Shown: positions 41,452 to 51,597 of the stretch, piece by piece
Position numbering within the stretch: position 1 is the stretch's first letter
Layout of the letters: each line of letters opens with the position of its first letter
Origin: Symbiodinium sp. CCMP2592
Taxonomy: Eukaryota > Sar > Dinophyceae > Suessiales > Symbiodiniaceae
Direction of reading: 5' to 3'
Assembly (NCBI GenBank): GCA_905221615.1
Contig: CAJNDT010000001.1
Span: 1 to 64,000 of the forward strand
DNA length: 64,000 bases
The notes under the pieces: generated by a model
Databases searched by the model: none
What the model was told of the DNA's origin: nothing
Seen by the model: only the letters and a program-made list of their open reading frames with translations
Made by a program: the position numbers and the translations under genes

Positions 41452-41661
41452 GCTGAGTACCTAAGCCCCAAAAATTCAAGCTCTTCAGGGATGGTAGGAT
41501 TCTTCTTTAAGCCCCAAAACGTTAACGGTTGCCTACTCAGCTATGAAGCGTTTCCTAAACTAGGAACCTGGCTAAGAAGCCTTGGGACTTTTTCAGGTTC
41601 TTTATATGAGTCCTCCTCCTTTGGAACTTAGAGGGCTAGGGTTTCTTAATCATGTTCCTGC
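41452..41661. mobile_element. Adjacent family S and family E elements
   Basis: Family S, 41,452-41,548 (GAGTACCTAAGCCCCAAAAA .. GGTTGCCTACTCAGCTATG), followed by family E, 41,560-41,661 (TAGGAACCTGGCTAAGAAGC .. GTTTCTTAATCATGTTCCTG). Confidence 0.7.
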
Positions 41662-42684
41662 AGTGGTCTGCGGGGTTGAGGGCCGTCCATAAGGTCTGTA
41701 GGTTCAAAAGTCCGGCTTGCTGCAAAATTTACAACAGGCTTTGGTTCACATCGGTTATAAACTGTGAAAAATTAGTTTTCAGAAAGTGCTAAGCGACAAT
41801 ATTCCAAACTACCCAGGCTGCTATAGTATCAACCCTGAAGCCCTCGTAAAGTCTTATAGAAGCTTCCCTAAGCCCACAAACCAATGCTGGCATCTATGGT
41901 AGCCGAAAGTGCTGGACATCAGTTCGAAGACCGCGCAGCCTTCGAGTCGTGCGGGTTCGGAACCCGGGTGTCAGGTGGGCCTTTTCAAAGCCCTGCATCC
42001 CATTTTTGAAAATCAGCAAGGGTGCCACTGAGCTCATCTGGGGAGTCTGCCGGAATGACCCTCAGCCGTAAGCCCTTAACCTTCCCCCCACCCCTCCAAG
42101 CAAAACAAGCCCTTGAACCCTAGCACAAGGGTGTGAAAGAATTCCTGTAAGGCCAAGCTGCGCATCAGCTGATCTAAGTCGCGAAAGATATTGAGCACCT
42201 TCCTGAAATTACAGTTTCCGGCGCTGCTATTTGGAGTTTAGGATTTAGGGTTCTTTTTCTGAGGGCTGGGGGGAAAACGCTGGAAAGCACATTCGGGGAC
42301 CCTTAGCTTGTAATCTTAGCAAAGTTAAAATACCACAACCTAGTTTTTGCAGGCTCCTAGGTATATAGACTCGAGTATACGATCTATAGGAGCCTCATGA
42401 GAAGATGATCCGTTCGGTTGGTACTCAGGCTCTGGAATTCTTAAATCCTCGAACCTGAACTGTTGCTTTGGTTCGGGAGTGTTGGGGGTTTAAGTTTCGC
42501 AGCTGCATCACAGATAACCAATACGCCGTCGAAGCGTCTTGCTCCAAAAACATCTAGAACCACGATTTGAAACTTGAATGAAACCCTGCAAGAACTGAAG
42601 ACCGAGCACACCGACAAAAGTCTAGTGAAGAAATGGTGACGTTGCCATGTTTCCTGTAGAAGCTCAGCAGGCAATATCCGCAGT
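41662..42684. other. No gene seen
   Basis: Scattered TTTAGGG words and short ORFs; minus ORF 42,441-42,674 lacks supporting features. Confidence 0.35.
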
Positions 42685-42776
42685 AGTAGCTAGTAGAAGT
42701 AGAAGTAGCAGTCGTCGTCGTATTAGTCGTCGTCGTAGTTGTAGTCGTGGTAGCAGGAGCAGTAGCTGTAGCAGTA
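42685..42776. repeat. AGT/CGT trinucleotide tract
   Basis: Degenerate GTAGTAGAAGTAGCAGTCGTCG repeats running into the family G element. Confidence 0.85.
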
Positions 42777-42897
42777 GTACTACGGTTGATGAAATGAATC
42801 CTGCATTACCCATAATAAGGAATATATCATAATTCCCATATATTCCTTCTTATGGGTAATGCAGGATTTATATCATCAACCGTAGTAGAAGTGAGTA
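42777..42897. mobile_element. Foldback element, family G, intact
   Basis: TACTACGGTTGATGAAATGAA .. TATATCATCAACCGTAGTA with centre AATATATCATAATTCCCATA. Nearly a full palindrome. A nested copy is the intron at 50,449-50,760. Confidence 0.9.
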
Positions 42898-44969
42898 GTA
42901 ATGCATCAGCCCCGACACTTGCAGCCGCTGACTTCCGAAGCCGTCCAGAGGCTGCCTTCTGCCATCCTTTGACGCACATGGCTCAGAGTGTTTTGACTAT
43001 AGACGGTTTAGGGGTTACAAGGGGTTTAGGGGGTAGGGTTTAGGGTTGTGGAGTTTAGGATCTTTTTGTTTTAGTGAATCGTCAGCCTTACCATTACTTT
43101 CCCCAACCTTCCGAACAGGGTCCTTCGAGCCCTTTGCACAAGAACCCTGCACGTGAAGGGTTCGTGCTTAGGGGTTGGACTGAGAAGGGGCCACTCAAAA
43201 GACGTCTAAAGTCTAAACCCCAAATCCTAAACGTTGCGTTTCCCCTGCTCTGCTCATGCGCAAATTGCCGAGGATCATCTGGGAATCAAATCTGGCAAAA
43301 GGAGATAATCTCGGATTTTACACCCGAAATTCCCAACCCTCAGTGTGGGATTATGCTCTATAATGAAATTCCGGGGCAATGACACGGAGTCTCTCTTGGG
43401 TTGCCAAAGTCTAGCCGGGTCGGGCTGAGGGGCGATGCAGCATGCTATGACGCCCCTGCACAGCTCCGGCGAGGAGTGCAGATCCGTCATAATCACTTTG
43501 GAACTTATGCTTCAACAAAGCTTCATAGTAAAGGGCTCGGGGCACACGGCTGTCCTTTCTTAGAACCGGGTTTAAAGCCAGGGAAGGACTGCGACAACTG
43601 CCTGCTTGGCTTGCGGGATTTTGGGCCATGAGCCGGTCGGCACGATAAAGAAATAGTATGACCCAGTGCAAAGCCCCACGCGCTAATTGCAAAGAAGGCG
43701 ACTTCTCTACCACTGCCTCCATGGCCATGCAGAAAACACCTGGTGCGGGCAGAGCTCGCTATTGCAAGGAGCCATGCTTGTTCGGTGCTTGTTCGGGGTG
43801 CGGCAGTGTCTTCTTGCGTAAGGATCATATACTAAATGCTTCTGCTGCTTTTAAGTCTCAGCGATATCTTTACCTTTACTAACGCCTTCAGGAAGGGAAG
43901 GCAGATCACCAACAAGTTCTGTACTACGGATTACGGGTTGCATAGCTTCGGGCTTCATGTGTCTGCATTGTCTCAAGTCCGATGTGTGGCTTTGACATGC
44001 CATGGCCCCGTACTTGTGGGACCATTGTTAGAAAAGGTTTTATGACCACTCAGTCGTGGCGATGATGAGTCCAGGCCACCCGATTACATCACAGAAACCT
44101 TCGGCAGCGTGAACCTGTGATAAACCGCTGTCTACAATTACAACCACAAACCTTAAACGCTCGACCCCGACAATGATTTCGGCCACGTTGCCATAGAGGT
44201 GCAAAGGCGAACCCCCAGCCGCCGGAACGAAGGGATTGCAAAACTCAGCTACGAACGACCTGAGAGAACGAGGTTAAAGGTGTTTAGTCGTTCGGTGAAG
44301 AGTTTACGTAGTGGGGTTTCGGGTTTCGTAGTCTTGATGTCTGAATTGGCGTGTGGCTGAATTTGGTAGGGCTAGTTGCTGCATTCACATGTACCTGAAG
44401 AGAAAATGGTTGGGGTTCAAGGTGCTGCCACTAGGTCAATCCCGAACCCGACAAACCCAACAACCTCCAGCTGTTGAGCAATCCAGAACCACTAAGTTCC
44501 TAAGAAATCCGCCAATTTCCTTGCTGTTCACACTTTTCGAAAATATTGACAGCTTAACAATGATGTTTATACACATGTCTACAGTCTAGACCCGGCTCGT
44601 CACACAGTCACTGCCCCCAAAACGCAGCAGCTTTCTGTGGCTTAGGTGGAGTTGAATCAGTGCAGCGTTCTTGTTGTCGCCTGCCTATCTGACGAAGCCA
44701 CATTGGACTGTCCAAACTAAGTACCATCAACGGCGACAGGCAATAGAAAGGTTTGAGCGACAAAAGCCTTTGCACAAGCCTGCAGTTCCTTGAAGTCCCT
44801 ACCACGAATCTTGACAGACAGCAAGACCCACACACATCCTGCTTAAGACTAAGAGGCCACGTGACATCAATGTCACATCAACTTCTGCGGGCTTCGGCAA
44901 TGTCTGTCGTGTGGGACTCAGAGTTGGGGCTTTGGGGCCAACGGTATGAATGGTATACCTGGACCCTAA
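42898..44969. other. Likely coding pieces, strand undecided
   Basis: Between 43,260 and 43,900 ORFs of 70-105 codons are open on both strands with protein-like composition (plus: YCKEPCLFGACSGCGSVFLR; minus: KDSRVPRALYYEALLKHKFQ). 44,350-44,600 and 44,750-44,900 are similar. No junction between exons could be verified, so no gene model is offered. Confidence 0.3.
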
Positions 44970-45040
44970 GGAACCTACCTTTGTTAGGGTTCCCTAATAT
45001 GATTTCTTTATATAAGTCCTTAAAAAAGTAGGTTACTTGG
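44965..45040. repeat. Dispersed element, family V
   Basis: GGAACCTACCTTTGTTAGGG .. TTAAAAAAGTAGGTTACTTG; related sequence TATGATTTTCTTATATAAGTCC at 19,803. Confidence 0.65.
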
Positions 45041-45913
45041 GGTTAAGGTAAGGTTTGAGGTGTGTAGAGGCTAACGAAGCAGCAAGAAACTCTCATGAAG
45101 TCGCAACCCTTATGCCGCAGACTTGCAACACCTTCGAGCAAGCGCCAAAAGCACTTCGAACAAGCCACCCGTGGATCCAAAGAGGCACTGCCTGCGGCAT
45201 CAAGATGGAAAGAACATAGTAGTTACTGGCAGTTGGCGACCAGGTTCGTGACATGGCAGTGTACTGGCAAGACATGGGGGGCGCATGAATGAGTAGTAGT
45301 GCCAACTGTTGAACTGCTGAAGCAATCCTTTTTTTTGCAGCTGGGCTCTTAGGGTCAGCGAGCAAAACCCTGAACCCTAAACCGCAGTTGCTGAAACCTA
45401 ACGCGTCGGAAACGGTGAAGCTGAACCCTAACGGTCCAAGTAGTCCATATATATATATATATATATACATACATATATATATATATATGTGGTTTTTGTT
45501 ACCTAAAAAGGCCCTAAATTCCTGTAATAGGGAGTACTTGGACCCTCTGGGGAATGGAATGCTTGCAGCAGGAAGGCTATACTTCATCTTCGTTCTACCA
45601 TCGGTTGTGCCCACTGAGTCTGCACGCTATGCCATGCCTGTTCGTGTTGAAGATGACAGTCTATGCACCTCTGGCTACTTCTCAAAATAAGTAGCGGTCT
45701 TTCATATAAGTACTCTGTAGAAACACGTACAAAGTCCCTACATCCCTGAAACCCTAAACCTTAACAACCCTTAAGGTTAAATCCTGGACCCTGTGAAAAA
45801 CCTCAGCTCTGAAAGGTTGCCCCCTTTAGAAAACAGCTTTGAAGTCTACGAGGATAAAAGCAATGCACCTTCAGGTCCAATGTCGTCGGTCGGGGCCAAG
45901 CGTGTGAGACTCG

Positions 45914-45945
<32 letters not shown>

Positions 45946-46080
45946 ACATATGTATATGTATACACACATACCCACATGTGTGTAGGTAATTAGAATAAAC
46001 AAGTAAGCATGCATGTATGTAGGTATGTACATACTCACGCATTTAATGTCTGTGCTTGTGCGTATGTATACATCCTAATA

Positions 46081-46081
<1 letters not shown>
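45041..46081. other. Microsatellites and ambiguous ORFs
   Basis: TA tracts at 45,447-45,488 and 45,915-45,942. A foldback brackets the first: TCCAAGTAGTCCATATATA .. TAGGGAGTACTTGGA. ORFs crossing them are artefacts. Confidence 0.45.

Positions 46082-46115
<34 letters not shown>
46082..46115. repeat. TC microsatellite
   Basis: About 16 TC units. Confidence 0.95.
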
Positions 46116-46117
<2 letters not shown>

Positions 46118-46189
46118 GATCGTCCGTATGACAGGGATTCTACTGTCGATTAGGGGCCCTGCAACTATGGCTAGACTACATAAATAGGT

Positions 46190-46387
46190 AGATAGGTAAG
46201 GTCTCAATAGTTGAAGTAGGGTGTTGGGTTGGGGTAATGTCGCACTGTCTTTCATGGACTCGACGTACATTCTGGGTTTTCCGGGTGCTTGTTCAGGGCG
46301 TGGGTTCTTCAACGGTCCTCTGTGATGCTTGTGTTTTGCCCGGCGAACGTTTTGTCGGTCTGCTTTTTCTTTTCTGCTAGTGGCCAA
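46190..46387 (-). CDS. Candidate basic exon
   Basis: Minus strand reads TSRKEKADRQNVRRAKHKHH and KPRMYVESMKDSATLPQP, strongly Lys/Arg-rich then neutral. The plus strand lacks a comparable ORF. Product unknown; boundaries not resolved. Confidence 0.3.
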
Positions 46388-46997
46388 GCCAAGCTTAACT
46401 GAGAAAATACAACGAGGAGATCGAAGGATGTGATGGTCCTGAGGCTGGATTGTACTACTGAAATTACATACTAGTGCTACTACTGTACTACTGCATCATC
46501 TTGTTAGTTAACTAAACTTATACTAACGTACTTTGTACTGCTGTGCTACTGCTACTACTTGCGAGCTTCGACTTCTGCACCACTCTGCGGGCACAGAGGA
46601 ATCTGGTGAGCACTCGAGGATCGCAAAATTCAGGCCGCCTGGAAATGGCTGGGGGGGGCACCGAAGACAGTGCAAGACCATGGTACGGTCCGACTCTATG
46701 ACTCTATGGATACCGTGAGGGTGCATGCTTACCGCTTACCAGCCATTCAATTCCCGATTTCGTGGCCCACGCCTAACCAAAAGCTCTAACACCTGCAAGC
46801 TCAGTAGAACACGGAAGTAAGCCAGAAAACGCCTCAGCAACCAACTACCAAATCTATAAGACGCCATACACAAATCCTGAACATCCTAAATGTTGAAGGC
46901 CTTCTTCTTCATGACGGGTGCCAGAGACAGGTGCTGTGGGAGTGCAGGAGGTCGGCGCTTGTGCCGGGAGTTCACGTACCTTGGAGTTTACGGTTTA
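46388..46997. other. Ambiguous ORFs
   Basis: At 46,523-46,726 the minus strand is Cys/Pro-rich (LHCLRCPPQPFPGG) and the plus strand equally open. Nothing else seen. Confidence 0.3.
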
Positions 46998-47129
46998 TCA
47001 AAGGGGAAAAGGCGGGACCCTTAATGGGGACTCCTACCATATAATGGGCTATATAATGGGTATATAATGGCGATTTTAATGGTATATACCTAGGGGTCCT
47101 TATTAAGGGTCCTTCCTTTTCCCCTTTGA
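46998..47129. mobile_element. Foldback element, family B
   Basis: TCAAAGGGGAAAAGGCGGGA .. GTCCTTCCTTTTCCCCTTTGA. Confidence 0.85.
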
Positions 47130-48003
47130 GTTTAAGGTTTAGGGTACGGTTGTCCAGGGTATTTATTGTGTGGGTTGTGCCTTTAGGACCAGGTAAATTT
47201 CATAACAGCTGTTTTGTACCAAGCCTTGTATGGCCTCTTTTGCGTTTTCTGGTGTGGGGTCCAGGCTGGGTGTAGAGCTTCAGGGTCTTGGGCTACGGTT
47301 TAGGCTTTTGGGTTTAGGGTTTAGGGTCGTCTAGTTTTTAAGGGTTTCGTCGATTGGGCTTTAGAATTGTTTTTCCTGAACCCTAAATCCCTGAACCCTA
47401 GAACCTCTGGACTTTGAGCTTGTGCAAAAGGGAAAAGATGTCACAGCAGTTCAAGCCAGTCAGCTGCAACAACAATTTGAAATGCTGGCAGCTTTTGTAG
47501 CATAAGGCCTAGTACGAAGTTCGCAGCATGCTAGTAGCCCAAAGCCCTATAAACCTTAAATCCAAACCCCTAGAGCCTTAAGCCCTGAAAACCACGAACC
47601 ACCCTCAACGATCAACCCAGACGATGAGGGTGCAGCAGCTGTTCGAACCCTGATAGAACGAACACCTCCCTACTCACCCTAAACCCTAAACCCTAAACCC
47701 TATCAGGCTGTCCTTCAGGAGTAGGAGTGGAGCATACAAGGGTCGATCCGTTGAACTGCGTAAGATATCGGACTTTGGGGATGAGTTACCGGATGCAGAT
47801 TTTAGGGGTGAGGCTTTAGGGTTTTAGGGTTTCGGGGTTTAGGGTCTATGGTTTAGGGTAGGGGTGAGGGTTTGGAGTTCCGACAGTTTCGGGCTCGCGG
47901 TTTAGGGCTTAGGAGGTCGGCAAGGAAGCAGAAAGCAGTGCCCGAAGGCTCTGAGTACGCAGGTTGCGAGGCTTATGGAGCCAACCGGCCTGATCCATCA
48001 TGA
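47130..48003. other. Telomere-like repeats, no gene seen
   Basis: Degenerate TTTAGGG at 47,290-47,330 and 47,810-47,920, exact CCCTAAA units at 47,680-47,702. Confidence 0.4.
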
Positions 48004-48154
48004 GGAACCACCCTGTATGTCCCTTGGGTACGGCCCCCACTCAGTAATAGTTGAATAATATTCATAACAAAAGTACAGTAGGACCTTAGTAGTAGCCCTA
48101 TTATAGACTCTTACTGTATTGGGGCCGTACCTAGGGAACCACCGTGTATGTCCC
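48004..48154. mobile_element. Family D foldback with 20-bp flanking direct repeat
   Basis: Element 48,024-48,134 (TTGGGTACGGCCCCCACTCA .. ATTGGGGCCGTACCTA). Both flanks carry GGAACCACCNTGTATGTCCC (48,004-48,023 and 48,135-48,154, 19 of 20 identical). Confidence 0.9.
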
Positions 48155-49250
48155 CTAGTTTTGGGCAGCCTTCAGGCCGATTCCTCAACCCCCAAACCGA
48201 AAGCCCTCAAAAACATACGGTTTAGGGTTTAGGGCTTAGGGTTCAGGGTTCAGGGTTTAGGGTTTCGATCATCAGCGGTACCTAAACCACCGAGATAGGT
48301 AAAGTCGTTACTCATAAAAGGCTATTATTCTACACACTTTGAGCGAGGTATGACCATAACCCAAGGAACTGATCCTCAATGGCTTTCGCATTCAGCACAC
48401 CTGGGCAAAAATCAGACAGAAGGGTTCGAGGCTTTCCGGCAGAGTGGGGGCTGAGGATTATGCTGGGGACCAAAAAAAGAAACTGATCCTATGAGGGTTA
48501 CTACGGGGGTTACTATAAGGTTACTACGATATAGGGACCGTAATAATAAGAAAAGGATTTTGGAATATTGCGATGACCTAGTTCTGATGAGACGGGATAA
48601 AAGTATGGGTAATAATTCAGTCTATACCTAGAGGCTCCATAGTAGTTCCTTTTTGTGGTTATATTTAGGGTCCTATAAGGTTATCCCAGAAAGAAACTAC
48701 AATGGAGCCTATGGGTAGTGGCCACGTGTGCTCGTGAGCCACTAGGTAAGACTTACGGGGCTACACAAGCTTAAAACGTCACGAAGACTTCAGCCATGTC
48801 GGTTTATGGTTTTAGGGGCTGAACCCTCTAGGACGAAAAGGTGTGCAGTCGAGATCAGCCGAGGGACTGAGTACCCCAGCCCAAAGAAAGCTACCCTCTT
48901 CAATTATGGTAGGGTTCTATACAGCCCAAAGGTTTAAAGGTTACCACTCCGCTACTACAGATTCTAAACCCCTGAACCCACAACCCCGAAACGCCCGGTC
49001 GAGATAAGACGAAGCGCAATTTCGGAAGATAGCTTTTCGGAGCTTCGCACCACCCGGCATGGCCCGAATGCTGCTGCTGGCGAAGAGGAGGAAGCCTGCA
49101 AGTGGAAGACATGACCAACATGAGGGTGTACTCGGCTGATGACGTCCTAAAGCCCAAATCGTCAAAATGCTTTGAACCCCCCCCCCCCGTAAGCACTAGT
49201 CGATGTTTGAGTTCATGACCCTACGAAAGAGTACGTAGGTTAAGATCGGC
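48155..49250. other. Foldbacks and ambiguous exon-like sequence
   Basis: Family M at about 48,533-48,624, family I at 48,625-48,719 (TCTATACCTAGAGGCTCC .. GGAGCCTATGGGTAG), family S at 48,866-48,958. At 49,010-49,170 several frames on both strands read like protein; plus QVEDMTNMRVYSADDVLKPK is the best. Confidence 0.45.
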
Positions 49251-49494
49251 CCTTAATGCCCGCAAGTCAGCTCGAAACCACGAAAAGTCCTCATACTCGG
49301 TTGACTCTCAGGGTCCACCGGTTACACTTGACTTCTGTGTGCTCTCCTCGCCTTCCTGCGGCACTGCAAATGGCGAAGGTGTCATGTAGCCGAAGCCGGA
49401 GTAGCCGTACCTCAAATGCTGGGGCGACATATCTTACCGTTTCAGGGTTTGGAAAACACTACCGATCATGACAGTTTTTGCAATAATGATAACA

Positions 49495-49870
49495 CGCCTA
49501 GTGGGAGTACTCATGACCATAATGATGACGATGATGATATTCATAATGCTAATAATAGATGACTAGAAATGAGTCAACATGATGATAATGAACTAATGCT
49601 ACTAGCAATGAAAGTAAGGATGATCATGTTAACAGTGTAGAAATGGCACCAATGACAATATTATCATAATGATGGTAGCGATAACCAAGGGAAATAGTGA
49701 TAATAATCCTGATGATGATAACCACGATGATGATGACAATGTTAACAGCAAATAGTGATGATGTCGATACGACTGGTAATAATGATAGTATGAGTGGCAA
49801 TAAGGACAATTGTCGTAACCTTAATAATGACATTGATGATAATGATGACAACGACAATGGTAATCATCAG
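49495..49870. repeat. Degenerate GAT/AAT trinucleotide tract
   Basis: About 375 bp of GATGATAATAATGAT-like sequence; ORFs of Asp/Asn or Ile/Val are artefacts. It probably lies downstream of, or in an intron of, the gene at 49.9-51.2 kb. Confidence 0.85.
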
Positions 49871-49884
49871 AAGAATAGACTCTG

Positions 49885-51232
49885 AAATATTCCGCAGCGC
49901 AAAGCCCGTGGCTGTAGACCGGAAGCCCCAAATACTGTGAGATATCTTTTGCCAGCCCTGCTCGTCCAACCGACGAGGCGAGGGCAGCTTGCACTCCACA
50001 AACGTACTACTTCAGGGGTATCCAAGAAGCTCAGAATTCTCTTGTTGGAGAACTAACCCCATAACCCGAATGGTCCATGCACTGATGAACTAGGTTCCAA
50101 AGTTGCCTAGGCCTTCAGGTACCTGCAAGGAGCGCCGTATGTGGGCACATGGATCCCGAAGGTGAGATTCCTTAAGATTCAGCCTGCTGGACATACGGTT
50201 CAGGGCTTTAGGGTTTAGGTTTTTTTTCACGACCCTGTTCCTCCTCGCAGTGAGCCCGAAAGCAGCGTCCTGCTGGGCGTTTGGTGCACTTCTTTGTAAG
50301 CCCACTGCCCCTGGGGTTTAGACCCTAAACCCTAAACCCCTAAACCCTAAACCCCTAAACCCCTAAACCCTAAACCGTAAGTTTAGGGTTTTGCGGCACT
50401 CAAAATCCACTTCACCCCCCTTTGGGAGCCCTTGAAGGGTCATTGGACCTGAGGTTGATGATATGAATCCTAGGTTTCCTTTAAAGGGATCTATAAGGAT
50501 ACCTTTAAGGGGCTCCTTTAAGGGATCTATAGGGTTTTAGGGTTTAGTGATATAAATCCTGCATTACCCACAATAAGGAATATACCATAATTCCCATACC
50601 TTAGGTTCCTTAACTACTATTTGCTTAAGAACCACCAAAAAAATAAAAAATATATATTCGTTATGGGGGTAATATAGGGATTATTATTTTTTATTTTTTG
50701 GGGGGCTTCTTAAGCAAATAGTAGTTAAGGTAATGCAGGATTTATATCATCAACCGTAGCAAGTGGGGAAGCTTGCAGCTCCACTTACGAAGTCCCCGGG
50801 TCCCTCAGCCAAAACCCCAAACTCTAGACTCCAGAATCCTACCTTTTTGAGTCACGGGCTGGAAAAAAGACCCCTTTACACCTGGACTACGCATATGCCA
50901 GGAACCGAGGGAAAAGACCCTAAACCCTAAATCCTGAACCCAAACCTCTCGCGGTAATTGTGCTTGAATCCAACGGGCGACTCGTACGCATCGCCTCCCG
51001 CTCCGGCGGCAGTGGTGCCTTTCCTCGCTTCGGTTCGCCCTACCAAGCGTCCTACAGGGGCCTTCATGATTACCTATGTTACGGGGGGGGGGGGGTCCTT
51101 ATTGTTTCTATGGTATAATGGGCCCCCAAAACCTATGCTAGCTTAGTAAGGCCCCTATTTTGGATAAGCTTGAGGGCCTTTTGGGTTCGGGTTCGTGGCT
51201 CCATCGCTCGTTTTTCTGTCCACTTCAGACAT
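49885..51232 (-). CDS. Multi-exon gene with introner introns, product unknown
   Basis: Proposed exons, 5' to 3': 51,232-51,169 (ATG, MSEVDRKTSDGATNPNPK); 51,051-50,946 (RLVGRTEARKGTTAAGAGGD, ESPVGFKHNYRER); 50,803-50,761 (GPGDFVSGAASFPT); 50,448-50,393 (PMTLQGLPKGGEVDFECRK); about 50,302-50,235 (KCTKRPAGRCFRAHCEEEQ, Cys-rich); about 50,182-50,125 (LNLKESHLRDPCAHIRRSLQ); about 50,012-49,887 (YVCGVQAALASSVGRAGLA, KDISQYLGLPVYSHG). The join 50,761/50,448 is in frame through a GC-AG intron. The first join restores CAA-G|GA-CGC only if the AG dinucleotide repeated at both element ends is counted once. Other joins are not verified. The Cys/His-rich middle may bind metal. No family recognised. Confidence 0.5.
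50449..50760 (-). mobile_element. Intron made of a family G element with a nested family H element
   Basis: Donor ACTT|GCTACGG at 50,760, acceptor CCTCAG|GTCC at 50,449. It contains the family G ends (TATATCATCAACCGTAG and GATGATATGAATCC), an inserted AGGGATCTATAAGGG-type segment at about 50,470-50,535, and a complete family H element at 50,614-50,724. Confidence 0.8.
50610..50728. mobile_element. Family H foldback nested in family G, TSD TTAA
   Basis: Element 50,614-50,724, ends CTACTATTTGCTTAAGAA .. TTCTTAAGCAAATAGTAG, flanked by TTAA on both sides. The second copy, 60,537-60,647, is flanked by GGTT. Confidence 0.9.
51052..51168 (-). mobile_element. Family M introner
   Basis: Foldback GGGGCCTTCATGATTACCTA .. 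CTTAGTAAGGCCCCTATTTT between exons 1 and 2 of the gene. It contains a run of about 13 G. Ends at the minus-strand acceptor CTGTAG. Confidence 0.75.
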
Positions 51233-51597
51233 GTCCCTTGAGGGAGGAAAAGCCTCAGCTCTTAGAGCATGAGGCAGAAGAACCCTCCATGTGAGCCTTG
51301 CTCTAGATAAATGCCTGCAGGTAGCCTGAGCTCCTTTACACAAACGGCCTTAAACACTCTAAACCCTAGAACCCTAAACCCTAAGACCCTAAACCCTAAA
51401 ACCCTATAAACCCTAAATCGTTAGCCTATAAACCCTGAGCCCTGGTCGGCTAGGCTCTTTGGAAGTCGACTTTCTAGAGCAGGGCTCTGCAAAAACAGAC
51501 TGGGCCTTCCTACGGAAGTTGGTGTCACTTGGCACCCGGCCCATCTTAAAACTGCCTTTCTTAAAGACTTTGTTTGTTGCGAAACTGTAAAGCATCC
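51233..51597. other. Intergenic, CCCTAAA repeats
   Basis: CCCTAAA units at 51,355-51,420; a minus ORF (51,413-51,595) is unsupported. It separates two minus-strand genes. Confidence 0.4.
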
